This document shows, piece by piece, positions 31,363 to 39,417 of a stretch of DNA of 61,440 bases. Made by a program: the position numbers and the translations under genes. Within the stretch, counting starts at the first letter, position 1, and the number at the start of each line of letters is the position of its first letter. The notes beneath the pieces are model-generated. The model saw only the letters and a list, made by a program, of their open reading frames with translations, had not been told where the DNA came from and searched no databases. Source of the DNA: a virus; the IMG/VR virus record IMGVR_UViG_3300050821_001277, positions 1 to 61,440 of that record. One strand, given 5' to 3'.

Positions 31363-32891
31363 TATGTGATCTTCCGAAGTTGCTCAGAGATTCGCTCTCC
31401 CGGCTTATAGGCGTACTGCCCATCTTCCGTCCTTGCCGTCAGGAAAGCATCGCATATCCTCACGGGAACAGGATCGCTACCCCTCAAGAAATACTGCCGC
31501 ATTCGAGAACGGCCAAGCTTGACCTTTCGCGCGCGAACATTCGACACTCCCGCTTGCCCAATTGATAGATAGTAGTCGTTACTGCGTTGCGTAAGGCGGT
31601 CGATCCAGTACAGGATGACCTGCGGTGCCCTCGGCTGATTGCCGTCCAGCAGCGGAGGAATCGGCCCAACTCCCATCTGGATGTCGAATTCTACTTCGTC
31701 ATGGTATAGCCATTTGTTCTCTACCGAGATTTGCGGCCCTCCGCGCTCCCAGATAAGCGGATTACCGAAGTCCTCATAGATGTTGATGGACATCTCGTAG
31801 ATATTCCCAGAGAGAGGATCGCCAACGAGATGCATTCCCATAAATTCCATGTGCGACATTGAACGATGAGCAATGAACGTTCCGGTCCTCTGATTCCAGA
31901 AGGCTCTCTTGTGCCACAACGAGGTAAAGAAGTCATAGCACCATGTCTCGTTTGCCGTTGGAAAGCGGATCATCAGGAACTTGTGTCCCTGATCTTCATA
32001 CGCATAGCTCACCGCATCCGCGATGGTGGAGTAGGATTGCAGGGCAAACTCGACTGCCAGAGTCGAAATCCTTATTCCGACATTCTGTCCCATCATCTTC
32101 ACCACGCCGCTGCCGCGCTCACTCTGCTCAATCCAGCAAAACGTATCGTTCGCCTGTACGGTCCCGAACGTCGCAGCGCAGCCATCTTCGAGGAAGGCCC
32201 CCTGGATTGGGATGAATGGCGGATAGCCCGCCCCGCAGTCGTAATAGCCGATGATCTTCTTCCCGGAGAGAAACCAAACGATATCGTGATCGAATTTCAG
32301 GGACACGATGTTGTCAGGAAAGCGAGAGATTGTTGAGATAAACAGCCCGCTCCATGTCGTGCCGTCTTCGAGATTTGAGACCTGAAACGTGTTCGAGTCC
32401 TGAATTACCGCGAAAAAGTATCCATCACAGAAGTCGATTTGCAACACTGGCCCGTTGAATTGTGCCATGTCCACGGCCAAGAAGCTATTCGCAGGATGAT
32501 TCGCGCCGTTTGAGTCAGTGAAGGCAGTGAGCACAAAGATGAAGAGATCGCCGTTCGACAGAATCAGCAAGTGCGTCTGGCAGCAGAAAATTTGTGTTGG
32601 GGTAACAGGCGTTACGTTTAGCGTTCCCCAGTTCGTATAGGTCCCATTGGTCAGAAGTTCGTAGAAACTAGCTCCAGCCACGAATCCGCGCCCATTGACC
32701 TGAAATTCCCAAGGGATAGATGACTCTGGGAGCGTGTACTTTGTTGCGAGGCCGGGACTTGGCATCAACGTAATTGCCGACTTTGCACCAGCCGTCTCGG
32801 GAGTTTCCGGGATTCGATTGATGCAGGTCTCATTGTCAACGTTTGGCGACTGTAATTGATATGCGCCAGAATTGAATCCGAAGCGGGCGAT
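31362..32891 (-). CDS. P22 gp10-like tail hub / DNA stabilisation protein, probable ATC start
   Basis: Beta-propeller-like protein of the phage stabilisation family (NGDLFIFVL, DFCDGYFFAVIQDSNTFQVS, MSHMEFMGMHLVGDPLSGNI), which forms the hexameric hub below gp4 and closes the head. The first ATG/TTG opening (32768) would remove a well-formed N-terminus reading ARFGFNSGAYQLQSPNVDNE. That extension runs back to an ATC at 32889-32891, exactly six bases after a perfect AGGAGG, with no ATG, GTG or TTG available before the in-frame stop. I therefore place the start at ATC 32891 (509 residues; P22 gp10 has 472). A sequencing error is the alternative. Confidence 0.75.
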   Translation of the reverse strand: MARFGFNSGAYQLQSPNVDNETCINRIPETPETAGAKSAITLMPSPGLATKYTLPESSIPWEFQVNGRGFVAGASFYELLTNGTYTNWGTLNVTPVTPTQIFCCQTHLLILSNGDLFIFVLTAFTDSNGANHPANSFLAVDMAQFNGPVLQIDFCDGYFFAVIQDSNTFQVSNLEDGTTWSGLFISTISRFPDNIVSLKFDHDIVWFLSGKKIIGYYDCGAGYPPFIPIQGAFLEDGCAATFGTVQANDTFCWIEQSERGSGVVKMMGQNVGIRISTLAVEFALQSYSTIADAVSYAYEDQGHKFLMIRFPTANETWCYDFFTSLWHKRAFWNQRTGTFIAHRSMSHMEFMGMHLVGDPLSGNIYEMSINIYEDFGNPLIWERGGPQISVENKWLYHDEVEFDIQMGVGPIPPLLDGNQPRAPQVILYWIDRLTQRSNDYYLSIGQAGVSNVRARKVKLGRSRMRQYFLRGSDPVPVRICDAFLTARTEDGQYAYKPGERISEQLRKIT

Positions 32892-32943
32892 GACTAACCT
32901 CCTACCTTGGATCGTGGTCGTCTAGTTCGGTAAAAAGCAAGCA

Positions 32944-33123
32944 CTACGTGAGCCTCAAATTCTTAATCTCTTTGAGATGCGGCGTGAGTTGTTCCGCCAG
33001 TTTCTCTGCCGATGTTCCAATGTTCGCTCGGTCCAGATTGATTCGCACCCAGCAGGCGGACATTTTAGGGTCTTTCTTCTCATCAGGATCGTGAACTCTA
33101 ATGGTCAGCACCAAATCAGCCAT
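32944..33123 (-). CDS. Hypothetical protein, 59 aa
   Basis: Starts at ATG 33123, 8 bp inside the previous gene, after GAGGGCAA. One beta segment (MADLVLTIRVHD), a linker and an amphipathic helix (SAEKLAEQLTPHLKEIKNL). Small head-tail-region protein of unknown function. Confidence 0.6.
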   Translation of the reverse strand: MADLVLTIRVHDPDEKKDPKMSACWVRINLDRANIGTSAEKLAEQLTPHLKEIKNLRLT

Positions 33124-33310
33124 TTGCCCTCTGATGTGCAGGCTGAAAGGCTACCCGGATGTGATTTTCACGAGAGATGCAGCGGCACAAATCTTTTGGC
33201 AGTTCGCAGCAAGGACACAACGCACCCTTGGCCGCTAGATGCGCCCTGAGGGATACGTCGAGAAAGTTGCGAATTTGCTTCATTTCCAGTGTTACTGATT
33301 CTCTCGGCAT
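33116..33310 (-). CDS. Small Cys-motif protein, 64 aa
   Basis: ATG 33310 directly follows the stop of the gp4-like gene; the longer open frame upstream is a shadow of that gene. An N-terminal helix is followed by CPCCELPKDLCRC, a compact four-to-five-Cys cluster likely to bind zinc, and a basic end. Role in virion assembly not known. Confidence 0.6.
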   Translation of the reverse strand: MPRESVTLEMKQIRNFLDVSLRAHLAAKGALCPCCELPKDLCRCISRENHIRVAFQPAHQRANG

Positions 33311-33311
33311 T

Positions 33312-34121
33312 TTACGTCCACGTGCGCGTGCGATACGAAAAGGTTGTCGATCTTCGCCCCTCTTGCGTACCAGGCATTCCAGAATCCAGCGTTGAGATGT
33401 TTGCTGTCTCTGCGTTATTCGTAAACACTGCTGCCCTAGCCGCTGCCGCATCTGCCCTAAGGGATGGCGACGGGGTTCCGCCAAGCATTTCGGCCAGACT
33501 CAGCATCATCGCGGCTCGGTAACCGGGCGGAACTGTCGTACTTGATTGCGGCCCTCCCACTGGATCAGTAATGCTGTCGAATTGGAGTATCTGCACCCAA
33601 GTTTCGAGCCTCAACCCAAACGCTGTATTTGAAATCGGCCACAGATACAATGTGCCATTTGGAAATGTTGGGTTATAGAACAGGTTTGTCGGGTACATGC
33701 TTGAAATACCGGGCAAAGTCACTCCGGCCCACCACTGATTCGTCTCTATCGAGATCGGAGCCAGCACCGGAGGCGTAGTATTGTTGATGATCGCGCTGGC
33801 CGACACGATCTTTACAGGCCTTTGAGTAGCAAAATACGTGGCACCGGGGGCAGGTCCGATGGTTGCGGCAGCAGAACCATCGGGCTGTACTGGAAGATTT
33901 ACCGGAAGGGTGTAGTCGGTAAAGACAGAGGCGTAGGCGTATTTCTTGCTAGTCGCCCACGTGTCGAGCATGTAGTTTCCCTTTCGGAAAATCCACTGGA
34001 GGACATCGGGATCAACGATTTCACCGGGCGCACTGATGTTCACTTCAATCGCCGCATCCGTGGCAATATCCTCAAAACTATAAGCAATCGCGGTTTCGGA
34101 AAGCGGCGGAGTTATGGGCAT
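33312..34121 (-). CDS. P22 gp4-like head-completion / tail accessory protein
   Basis: 269 residues. DPDVLQWIFRKGNYMLDTWA and the later NLFYNPTFPNGTLYLWPI, LRLETWVQI and PPGYRAAMMLSLAEML match the gp4-type tail accessory family, which binds the portal after packaging and joins it to gp10. Longer than P22 gp4 (166), with an insertion around 75-150 and a Ser/Thr/Arg tail. It follows a strong terminator-like hairpin and precedes the gp10-like gene by two small genes. Confidence 0.75.
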   Translation of the reverse strand: MPITPPLSETAIAYSFEDIATDAAIEVNISAPGEIVDPDVLQWIFRKGNYMLDTWATSKKYAYASVFTDYTLPVNLPVQPDGSAAATIGPAPGATYFATQRPVKIVSASAIINNTTPPVLAPISIETNQWWAGVTLPGISSMYPTNLFYNPTFPNGTLYLWPISNTAFGLRLETWVQILQFDSITDPVGGPQSSTTVPPGYRAAMMLSLAEMLGGTPSPSLRADAAAARAAVFTNNAETANISTLDSGMPGTQEGRRSTTFSYRTRTWT

Positions 34122-34131
34122 AAGAAATAAA

Positions 34132-34174
34132 TGGCCTCAGATGTTCCGATTGCTCGGCTCCCCTTCTGAGGCCA
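34132..34174 (-). terminator. Rho-independent terminator between head and tail genes
   Basis: A perfect 10-bp stem (TGGCCTCAGA with TCTGAGGCCA, loop 23 bp) followed on the minus strand by TTTATTT. It lies in the 83-bp gap after the BIG2 head-region gene and 10 bp before the gp4-like gene, so it probably attenuates rather than ends late transcription. Confidence 0.7.
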
Positions 34175-34204
34175 TAGCGCTAAATGCGCCATTCGGGGAA
34201 AAGG

Positions 34205-34816
34205 CTAGTAGGTTACCGTAGCGGTTCCGAAAACCGAGGTGTTGGTGATGCTGGTTGCGATCACGCTGGCCGCGCCGCCCGGAGTCGTCGGCGGTGTGTA
34301 AAGCCCGGTCATGGAGATCGTTCCGCCCGTCGCAGGACTTACCGACCAGCTAACCCCAGCGGGATCGTTGGTTGTCGCCGTGAACTGCTGCGTTGATCCC
34401 TGAGCCACAGGGCCAGCCGTAGCGGGAGAAACGGCAACTGTAATGGTTGCTGGAGTCGCGGCGGTGATGTTCGTAGTTTGGGTAGCCAGATCGGTAACGA
34501 CAGGCTTTAATGCAGCCGAGGCCGTATTCAACTGAGTAACCAGTGCTTCCACGGCGGCGGGAGATACCCCTGCTCCAGCGGCTTGAGCAGCCAAAAGGGT
34601 TGTAATCGCCGCGTCAAGCGCTTGATCGGCGGTTGTGAGTTCGGAAGTGCTGCCCTGAAGCGAAGTTACCGCAGATGTAAGATCGGCCAGAGCTTGTGTT
34701 GCTGTGACTTGCGTAGACATGATTTTCTCCTCGTTGATTATGATTCTGTTCAACAACTCAAGCGCCTGATCCAGTTTGCCATCCGCGCCAAGGTGGAAAT
34801 AGATGTGATAATCCAC
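34205..34816 (-). CDS. BIG2/Ig-like domain protein, probable head decoration
   Basis: 203 residues: an N-terminal helix with HIYFHLGADGKLDQALELLN, an alanine-rich helical stalk (70-120), and a C-terminal Ig-like domain of BIG2 type (ITVAVSPATAGPVAQGSTQQ, VSWSVSPATGGTISMTG, GLYTPPTTPG). Ig-like domains on head proteins usually bind cells or decorate capsids. A second start at ATG 34720 has the better ribosome site (GAGGAGAAAATC); I keep the GTG at 34816 because the extra residues look folded. No signal peptide. Confidence 0.75.
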   Translation of the reverse strand: MDYHIYFHLGADGKLDQALELLNRIIINEEKIMSTQVTATQALADLTSAVTSLQGSTSELTTADQALDAAITTLLAAQAAGAGVSPAAVEALVTQLNTASAALKPVVTDLATQTTNITAATPATITVAVSPATAGPVAQGSTQQFTATTNDPAGVSWSVSPATGGTISMTGLYTPPTTPGGAASVIATSITNTSVFGTATVTY

Positions 34817-34819
34817 GGC

Positions 34820-35122
34820 TTAGGCCAGCTTCTTCAGGCGTGCGCCGATCAACTCCAATCGGGCTTTCGTGGGCAATGGAAGATGCCGATGATTCGGTTT
34901 ACGGCCAGCCATTACGTTCGATTCCTCGATTGCGTTGTTCACGGTAAAAAGTTTCCCGTCCACCGTGACGTGCTTGGGATACTCGTAGTGGACCTTGAGA
35001 TTTACGCTCACCGTCACCGAAGTTCCGGCGTTTTTGGTTTTACGCAACTCCACCAAACCGGAGACGATACGGCTCATGTCGGTGGGTAGAATTGTTGCGC
35101 CATCAGGCAGCATTTGCGGCAT
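34820..35122 (-). CDS. Hypothetical protein, 100 aa
   Basis: Start at ATG 35122 after AGGAAGGAGTGCTCC, 20 bp inside the upstream gene. Beta-rich centre (SVTVSVNLKVHYEYPKHVTV) and a basic C-terminus (MAGRKPNHRHLPLPTKARLE). Between head genes, function unknown. Confidence 0.65.
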   Translation of the reverse strand: MPQMLPDGATILPTDMSRIVSGLVELRKTKNAGTSVTVSVNLKVHYEYPKHVTVDGKLFTVNNAIEESNVMAGRKPNHRHLPLPTKARLELIGARLKKLA

Positions 35123-35717
35123 GGAGCACTCCTTCCTGAATGGCTGTGATGATCTCAACTTTCGATGCCTCATCTGCCACGGTTAGGCCGTAAGTCTCCC
35201 GCGCTTCTTTGAGCAGGTCTTCTTTCGGCATGAGGTTGAGTTTGATGATGTCGCTGACAGAAAGAGTTGTGCGTGTTGCAAGCAGCGGATTGGTTTCCGC
35301 CCTCCCAATGACTTCCAGCGGAGATTTAGCGTCGATCAGTTGACGAGTTGGGGGATTCTCCACGTACCCGTCAGCCAAAGCCAGTTTCTTGGCCGCTTCA
35401 TCTGCGACTTTTATAGTCAACGGCTCCGAAGGCGGAATGTCCATCGGCGCAAGATGAGGATTCGCTTCATTGCGCCGCCTGATTCCGAGCCTTCGCTGTT
35501 CGATTGACTCATCTTTCATGGTGGGGTGATAAAGCATTTGCGGAAATGGCTGATGTCTGTAAATCGGCCATCCCGGACTTCGTTCAGGATGATGATAGTC
35601 CACCACCTGCATACTGCCGAGGTTCTTGAGTTTCTCCGCCTCCAGAGCATCGAGTTCTTCGCGCAAAAGCTTTCGACGAAGTTCGATTTCCGAGGCGTTG
35701 AATGTGTGTGCTGCCAT
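35103..35717 (-). CDS. Hypothetical head-region protein, 204 aa
   Basis: N-terminal coiled coil (IELRRKLLREELDALEAEKL), a His/Pro/Tyr-rich stretch (VVDYHHPERSPGWPIYRH) and a helical C-terminal domain. Starts just after a UUCG terminator, with AAGGAGACCT as ribosome site. The first part recalls capsid-associated coiled-coil proteins, but I do not recognise a family. Confidence 0.65.
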   Translation of the reverse strand: MAAHTFNASEIELRRKLLREELDALEAEKLKNLGSMQVVDYHHPERSPGWPIYRHQPFPQMLYHPTMKDESIEQRRLGIRRRNEANPHLAPMDIPPSEPLTIKVADEAAKKLALADGYVENPPTRQLIDAKSPLEVIGRAETNPLLATRTTLSVSDIIKLNLMPKEDLLKEARETYGLTVADEASKVEIITAIQEGVLHAANAA

Positions 35718-35725
35718 AGGTCTCC

Positions 35726-35752
35726 TTAAAAACAGCGGGGCCGAAGCCCCGC
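35726..35752 (-). terminator. UUCG-loop rho-independent terminator after capsid genes
   Basis: On the minus strand GCGGGGC-TTCG-GCCCCGC is followed by TGTTTTTA: a 7-bp GC stem with the very stable UUCG tetraloop and a U-tract. It closes the coat plus secreted-protein segment, and the next gene's AAGGAG lies right after the U-tract. It should make coat transcripts more abundant than tail transcripts. Confidence 0.85.
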
Positions 35753-35759
35753 CATGAAT

Positions 35760-36668
35760 TTACTGACCGTACAGTGCCACCGATGCCGAGATGTTGGCTG
35801 CGGTATCGGAAGTAGCCGTCACGAACTGGAAGGTTAGAACGTTCCCCGCCACGATTGCTACCCCGTGAGTGGTATCGCTGCAGGTCGTGCCCGCCGCCGC
35901 GATGGTACAAGTCAACGCGGTTGCGCTGCCATTAACGTACAGCGTAAGTACATCCTTGCTGGTGCCTCCAACGACCGCTGCCGAAGAGTTGACATACAAG
36001 TCTGCCAACTCTCCCGAACTGGTTGCAATCCAACTAAAAGTTGCCGTGGATGCGCCAGAGCAGGCCGCGCCATTGAGGTATTCGGTAGCTGCGGAACCGA
36101 CAGTCCCAGTACAGAAAGCCGCAGGCGTGCTTCGTTCGCCCCCAGAGGCTGAACCTACGCCAGACTTGTACCAGTTTCCATCAGATTTGCAGTTGTAGCG
36201 ATTCCCATCCGTGAGATTGATCCACGGAAGGATGCTGGGAAGCGTTGCGCTCCCCGTGGCATTCGCCCAGCAAGTCCCGGCCACGTCGAAGCCCTGATAG
36301 AGATTTGGGCGTCCAACAAAGACGGTTCTCCCTGACGCATGACCTTCCGCTTTGGTTCCATGTGATCCGCGTTGTACGAGGATGCACGTCCCGCTAGGCG
36401 GAATCGAGTTAGTTACCACGTCCATCGCTTCCGTATCCACCCACAGGGTCGTGCCTACAGAAACCGTGGCATAGACATTCGTGAGTGAAGCCAGACAGAC
36501 ATTGGAAGTGTAGGGCGAGCTGCCCCCAATCCCAAACGTCAACGGGGTCGGAATGGCAGTTGAAAGAGTTGTCGTGGAAAGAGTCTGCGCGCCTTGAATC
36601 TGTGCGAAGGAGGAGACAGCCAAAGCCGCAAACACCGCAACTGAGAAGATTCTCTTAAGCATTTTCAT
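35760..36668 (-). CDS. Secreted protein encoded directly behind the coat gene
   Basis: 302 residues with a clear Sec signal (RIFSVAVFAALAVSSFAQ, cleavage before Gln). The mature part is Thr/Ser/Ala/Gly-rich beta structure with about ten Cys (CLASL, CILVQRG, CTIAAAGTTC) and YNCKSDGNWYKSG. Expressed with the coat protein and ended by the UUCG terminator, so made in quantity. A head fiber or decoration protein would normally stay in the cytoplasm, which conflicts with the signal peptide. Family not recognised. Confidence 0.75.
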   Translation of the reverse strand: MKMLKRIFSVAVFAALAVSSFAQIQGAQTLSTTTLSTAIPTPLTFGIGGSSPYTSNVCLASLTNVYATVSVGTTLWVDTEAMDVVTNSIPPSGTCILVQRGSHGTKAEGHASGRTVFVGRPNLYQGFDVAGTCWANATGSATLPSILPWINLTDGNRYNCKSDGNWYKSGVGSASGGERSTPAAFCTGTVGSAATEYLNGAACSGASTATFSWIATSSGELADLYVNSSAAVVGGTSKDVLTLYVNGSATALTCTIAAAGTTCSDTTHGVAIVAGNVLTFQFVTATSDTAANISASVALYGQ

Positions 36669-36683
36669 TGGTTGTTTTCTCCC

Positions 36684-37934
36684 TTACGCGCAAGCAATTC
36701 GGCAGCAGGCATTGTCCGGCAGAAGCGCCCCAAAACCCATGAGACAGTCTGCCCGAACGATCCATGACCGAGTTTGAGGGTCCATCATCTTGAACATCGC
36801 AATGGACATTTTGGTGTCTGGGTCTTCCGCTCGAGTCTCCCATTCGCAAGCCTTCGGATTGGCCAGAGGAACGCCAACAAGCGCGAAGGCGTCTTTTGCG
36901 ATCAGCAGGCCTTGAGTGGAAGTCTTCCCGTTCGGAGCCGTGGTTCCGGGGTACGAAGTCATTGCCGCGCCAGAGGCAGGCAAGGAATCAACGTTCTGGA
37001 ACTGCGATCCTGGAGGAAAGAGTGGAGGCGAAATATTCAACACATCAACACCGCCGCCAACGCAAGTGATCGGCGTCAAAACAACGAACTGCTTCGGCGT
37101 TGAGGAGATGTTGTTCCGGTTGAGCGGGTTCACTGCGTTTACGCCAGCAATGCTGAAAATATCCCCAGCCGCGTAGGTGTCTCCAGCAGTGGCCGTAATG
37201 GTCAACTGGGACCCTTGCTGATTGGCTCCGTTGACGGTATTGGTTCCTGCCTGAGTCCCTGCCGTTATTCTGGTCAGGTTTACAGACTCACGCCATTCCG
37301 CATTCGCATGAGGGCTGGCAATCTGCCCATCGCGATACTGTTCGCTGATTTCCCCAGTGGGGTTCAGATACGAAGCGTAAGCGGGCACCAGAGACGTAGA
37401 TACCGCAGGCGGGTGGAACATTCCCCACGGGCCTCCGGCGTCAGGATCAGTGCCTTGCTCAATCAGTCTCTGTCTTGCTTGCATGAACGGCGTCATGCTG
37501 CTGGGATCAACACCCAACTGGCCGACAATGTTCGAAGCGTTCAACGTGGCAAAGTTGATGAACCGCGTATCAATGTAATTCGCCAACTGAGTAACGATGG
37601 GGTCGAGGTAACGCCGCTTGAAATATGCGCGCCCCTTACCCATCTTGAGCGCTTCTTCCACGGAATCGTATTGAAAATGAACATTGAACGGCTCATTCAC
37701 CGAAATGGTCACAAACATTTCAGTGATGGCCTGAGGCTGAAAACCCATGCCTTTGGTTACAATCCAGCGAGTCGGCAAAGGCACGCGCACGGTATCGCCT
37801 ACCGCGAAGTCTTCTTTGAATCCTTTCTCGTAATCGTGGTTCGCATATTTGCCGCAAACCAGCTTATTCTTGAGTTGGCGCAGCATCTCGAACCCGATCC
37901 AATCTACAAACTGAAATACGTTTTCACCTGCCAC
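36684..37934 (-). CDS. Major capsid protein, P22 coat type
   Basis: 416 residues (P22 coat 430). The P22-coat pattern is seen in the N-arm (FEMLRQLKNKLVCGKYANHD), FAVGDTVRVPLPTRWIV, the long spine helix (RRYLDPIVTQLANYIDTRF), an inserted Ig-like domain at about 225-330 (GSQLTITATAGDTYAAGDIF) and the end (MSIAMFKMMDPQTRSWIVRAD). It forms the HK97-fold shell with the scaffold encoded just upstream. Confidence 0.88.
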   Translation of the reverse strand: MAGENVFQFVDWIGFEMLRQLKNKLVCGKYANHDYEKGFKEDFAVGDTVRVPLPTRWIVTKGMGFQPQAITEMFVTISVNEPFNVHFQYDSVEEALKMGKGRAYFKRRYLDPIVTQLANYIDTRFINFATLNASNIVGQLGVDPSSMTPFMQARQRLIEQGTDPDAGGPWGMFHPPAVSTSLVPAYASYLNPTGEISEQYRDGQIASPHANAEWRESVNLTRITAGTQAGTNTVNGANQQGSQLTITATAGDTYAAGDIFSIAGVNAVNPLNRNNISSTPKQFVVLTPITCVGGGVDVLNISPPLFPPGSQFQNVDSLPASGAAMTSYPGTTAPNGKTSTQGLLIAKDAFALVGVPLANPKACEWETRAEDPDTKMSIAMFKMMDPQTRSWIVRADCLMGFGALLPDNACCRIACA

Positions 37935-37944
37935 GGTTTATCCT

Positions 37945-39048
37945 TCAGCGAACTCCAGCCCTACGCGCTTTACGTTCGCGATCATTCTCGATCTTTTCAA
38001 AGTCGGAGAATGACCGTTTTTTAACAGCTTCATCCGCAGGGTCTCCCGATGGCGAACTCTTTCCCGAGAGCACTGTAGGTGGCGGAGGAAGAGGCTTCGT
38101 TGTGGCAGAAGGTTTCGGAGGTGGAGTTGCTTGGACTGTTCCCGTCAATCGCGCTTCGATCCTCGCGAGTTCCATCATTTGCAAGGATGGATGAATGGTG
38201 TTTTCATATTCACCCTTCTTTCGATCTTTTCCTTGCGGTTCATGATAGAAACCCTCAAGAATTTCGGGATGCTGGCCTAAGTAATACGCTACTTCGGCAG
38301 CATTCTCAGAATTCCTGATGAAAACATCGGCAGCAGAACCTCGGGGCAGATACAGATCGGGATTGCTGACAACCTTGTCGAAATCGGGATATTTCTTCCG
38401 TCCAACTTCGAACTTGGTTGCCAATCCTTCATTGAGAAACCGCTCTGCTTCCGTCTGCTGGCGCTGTTGTTCGGTCTTGGTTAATTTTCCTTCGACTTCC
38501 GCCATGACTTGCGCTCGGAGCCATGCCGTATGCTCTTTCTGCCATTCGGCTACGCTTTGATATGGCTTTCCAGTCTTAGGATTATTTCCACCAAGTTCCG
38601 GCTCGGGATCGGTGGCCTTAGTTTCCGCTGCCGAGGACGACTCGGGCTTTGCGCTAGGTTCTGCGGGTTTGGCAAGACGAGATTCAAGCTCTTTGAAACG
38701 GGCGTCCCATTTCTCCTCGGCCTCTTTTCGCTCTTTAAGCAACTGAGCGACTCGGCCATCCACATCTCGTTTCTTCTGCGGTTTCCCCGGCTCCGTGGCG
38801 GGGGCGGTTTCAGCCTTGGCAGTAGTCTCTCCTACCTTGGCTGCGGAAGATGTCGTTTCTTCTTTCGAGACTGCCGGGGTCTCCGTTTTCGGCGTTTCCT
38901 TCGGTTTGATAGGCGGGAACTCCCCGCCCTTTTCCCATGCTGCGTACTCTTCTTCCGTAGCGTTGTTTAGACGCTCCTGAAGGCTTACTTCCTGTTCTTC
39001 GACCGCTGCCGGGGCGGCCACTTCTACGGCGGGTGTTTCGGTAATCAT
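37945..39048 (-). CDS. Scaffolding protein
   Basis: 367 residues, highly charged and helical, Glu/Lys/Pro/Ala-rich (KPKETPKTETPAVSKEE), with a long coiled coil (RVAQLLKERKEAEEKWDARF) and a basic C-terminal end (DFEKIENDRERKARRAGVR) as in coat-binding tails of scaffolds. It lies between portal and coat as in P22 (gp8). Expected to be released from the procapsid. Confidence 0.8.
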   Translation of the reverse strand: MITETPAVEVAAPAAVEEQEVSLQERLNNATEEEYAAWEKGGEFPPIKPKETPKTETPAVSKEETTSSAAKVGETTAKAETAPATEPGKPQKKRDVDGRVAQLLKERKEAEEKWDARFKELESRLAKPAEPSAKPESSSAAETKATDPEPELGGNNPKTGKPYQSVAEWQKEHTAWLRAQVMAEVEGKLTKTEQQRQQTEAERFLNEGLATKFEVGRKKYPDFDKVVSNPDLYLPRGSAADVFIRNSENAAEVAYYLGQHPEILEGFYHEPQGKDRKKGEYENTIHPSLQMMELARIEARLTGTVQATPPPKPSATTKPLPPPPTVLSGKSSPSGDPADEAVKKRSFSDFEKIENDRERKARRAGVR

Positions 39049-39287
39049 TGTTTACCTTTCAGTGCTAAAATCGTATTGAGCGCGTGAGACCATTTAGGCA
39101 GTTCGTGTTGCAGCGGCGCACGTAGTCGCGAGAACAGTTTTTCCTTCTGCCCGAGGCTCCGAGTCCAAAGGAATGTGACATGGCCATTCACGTCCTCGCA
39201 CGCGCTCTCATTTCCCTTGCGGCCTTGCGTGGCATCTGCCGTCATCGTTAACAGTAACGTCATCGCCAGGATGCGGCTCATTGTCAA
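39045..39287 (-). CDS. Small signal-peptide-like protein overlapping a lipoprotein
   Basis: 80 residues. N-terminus ILAMTLLLTMTADATQG looks like a Sec signal; the rest is basic and helical (KEKLFSRLRAPLQHELPKW). Its first 80 bp overlap the end of the lipoprotein gene in another frame, and its end overlaps the scaffold start by 4 bp. A short version starting near 39210 is possible. Confidence 0.5.
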   Translation of the reverse strand: MTMSRILAMTLLLTMTADATQGRKGNESACEDVNGHVTFLWTRSLGQKEKLFSRLRAPLQHELPKWSHALNTILALKGKQ

Positions 39288-39417
39288 AGACGCACGTGCC
39301 CTTTACTCCTTCGCCAAAATCTACTCGCAGATCGTCCAGTACACGCCCGTGCATTCGAGGCTTTGAACAGGACGCGAGCATCACTAGCAAGCACATGCAA
39401 AGAAAGGCATACTTCAT
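39208..39417 (-). CDS. Small lipoprotein, 69 aa
   Basis: Signal with lipobox LASC (Cys 17) after a hydrophobic core (FLCMCLLVMLA). The mature part of about 53 residues contains a C...C pair and acidic loops (DFGEGVKGTCVFDNEPHPGD). It overlaps the portal stop (4 bp) and shares 80 bp with the next exported protein. Such nested exported pairs recall spanins, but in an unusual place for one. Confidence 0.6.
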   Translation of the reverse strand: MKYAFLCMCLLVMLASCSKPRMHGRVLDDLRVDFGEGVKGTCVFDNEPHPGDDVTVNDDGRCHARPQGK

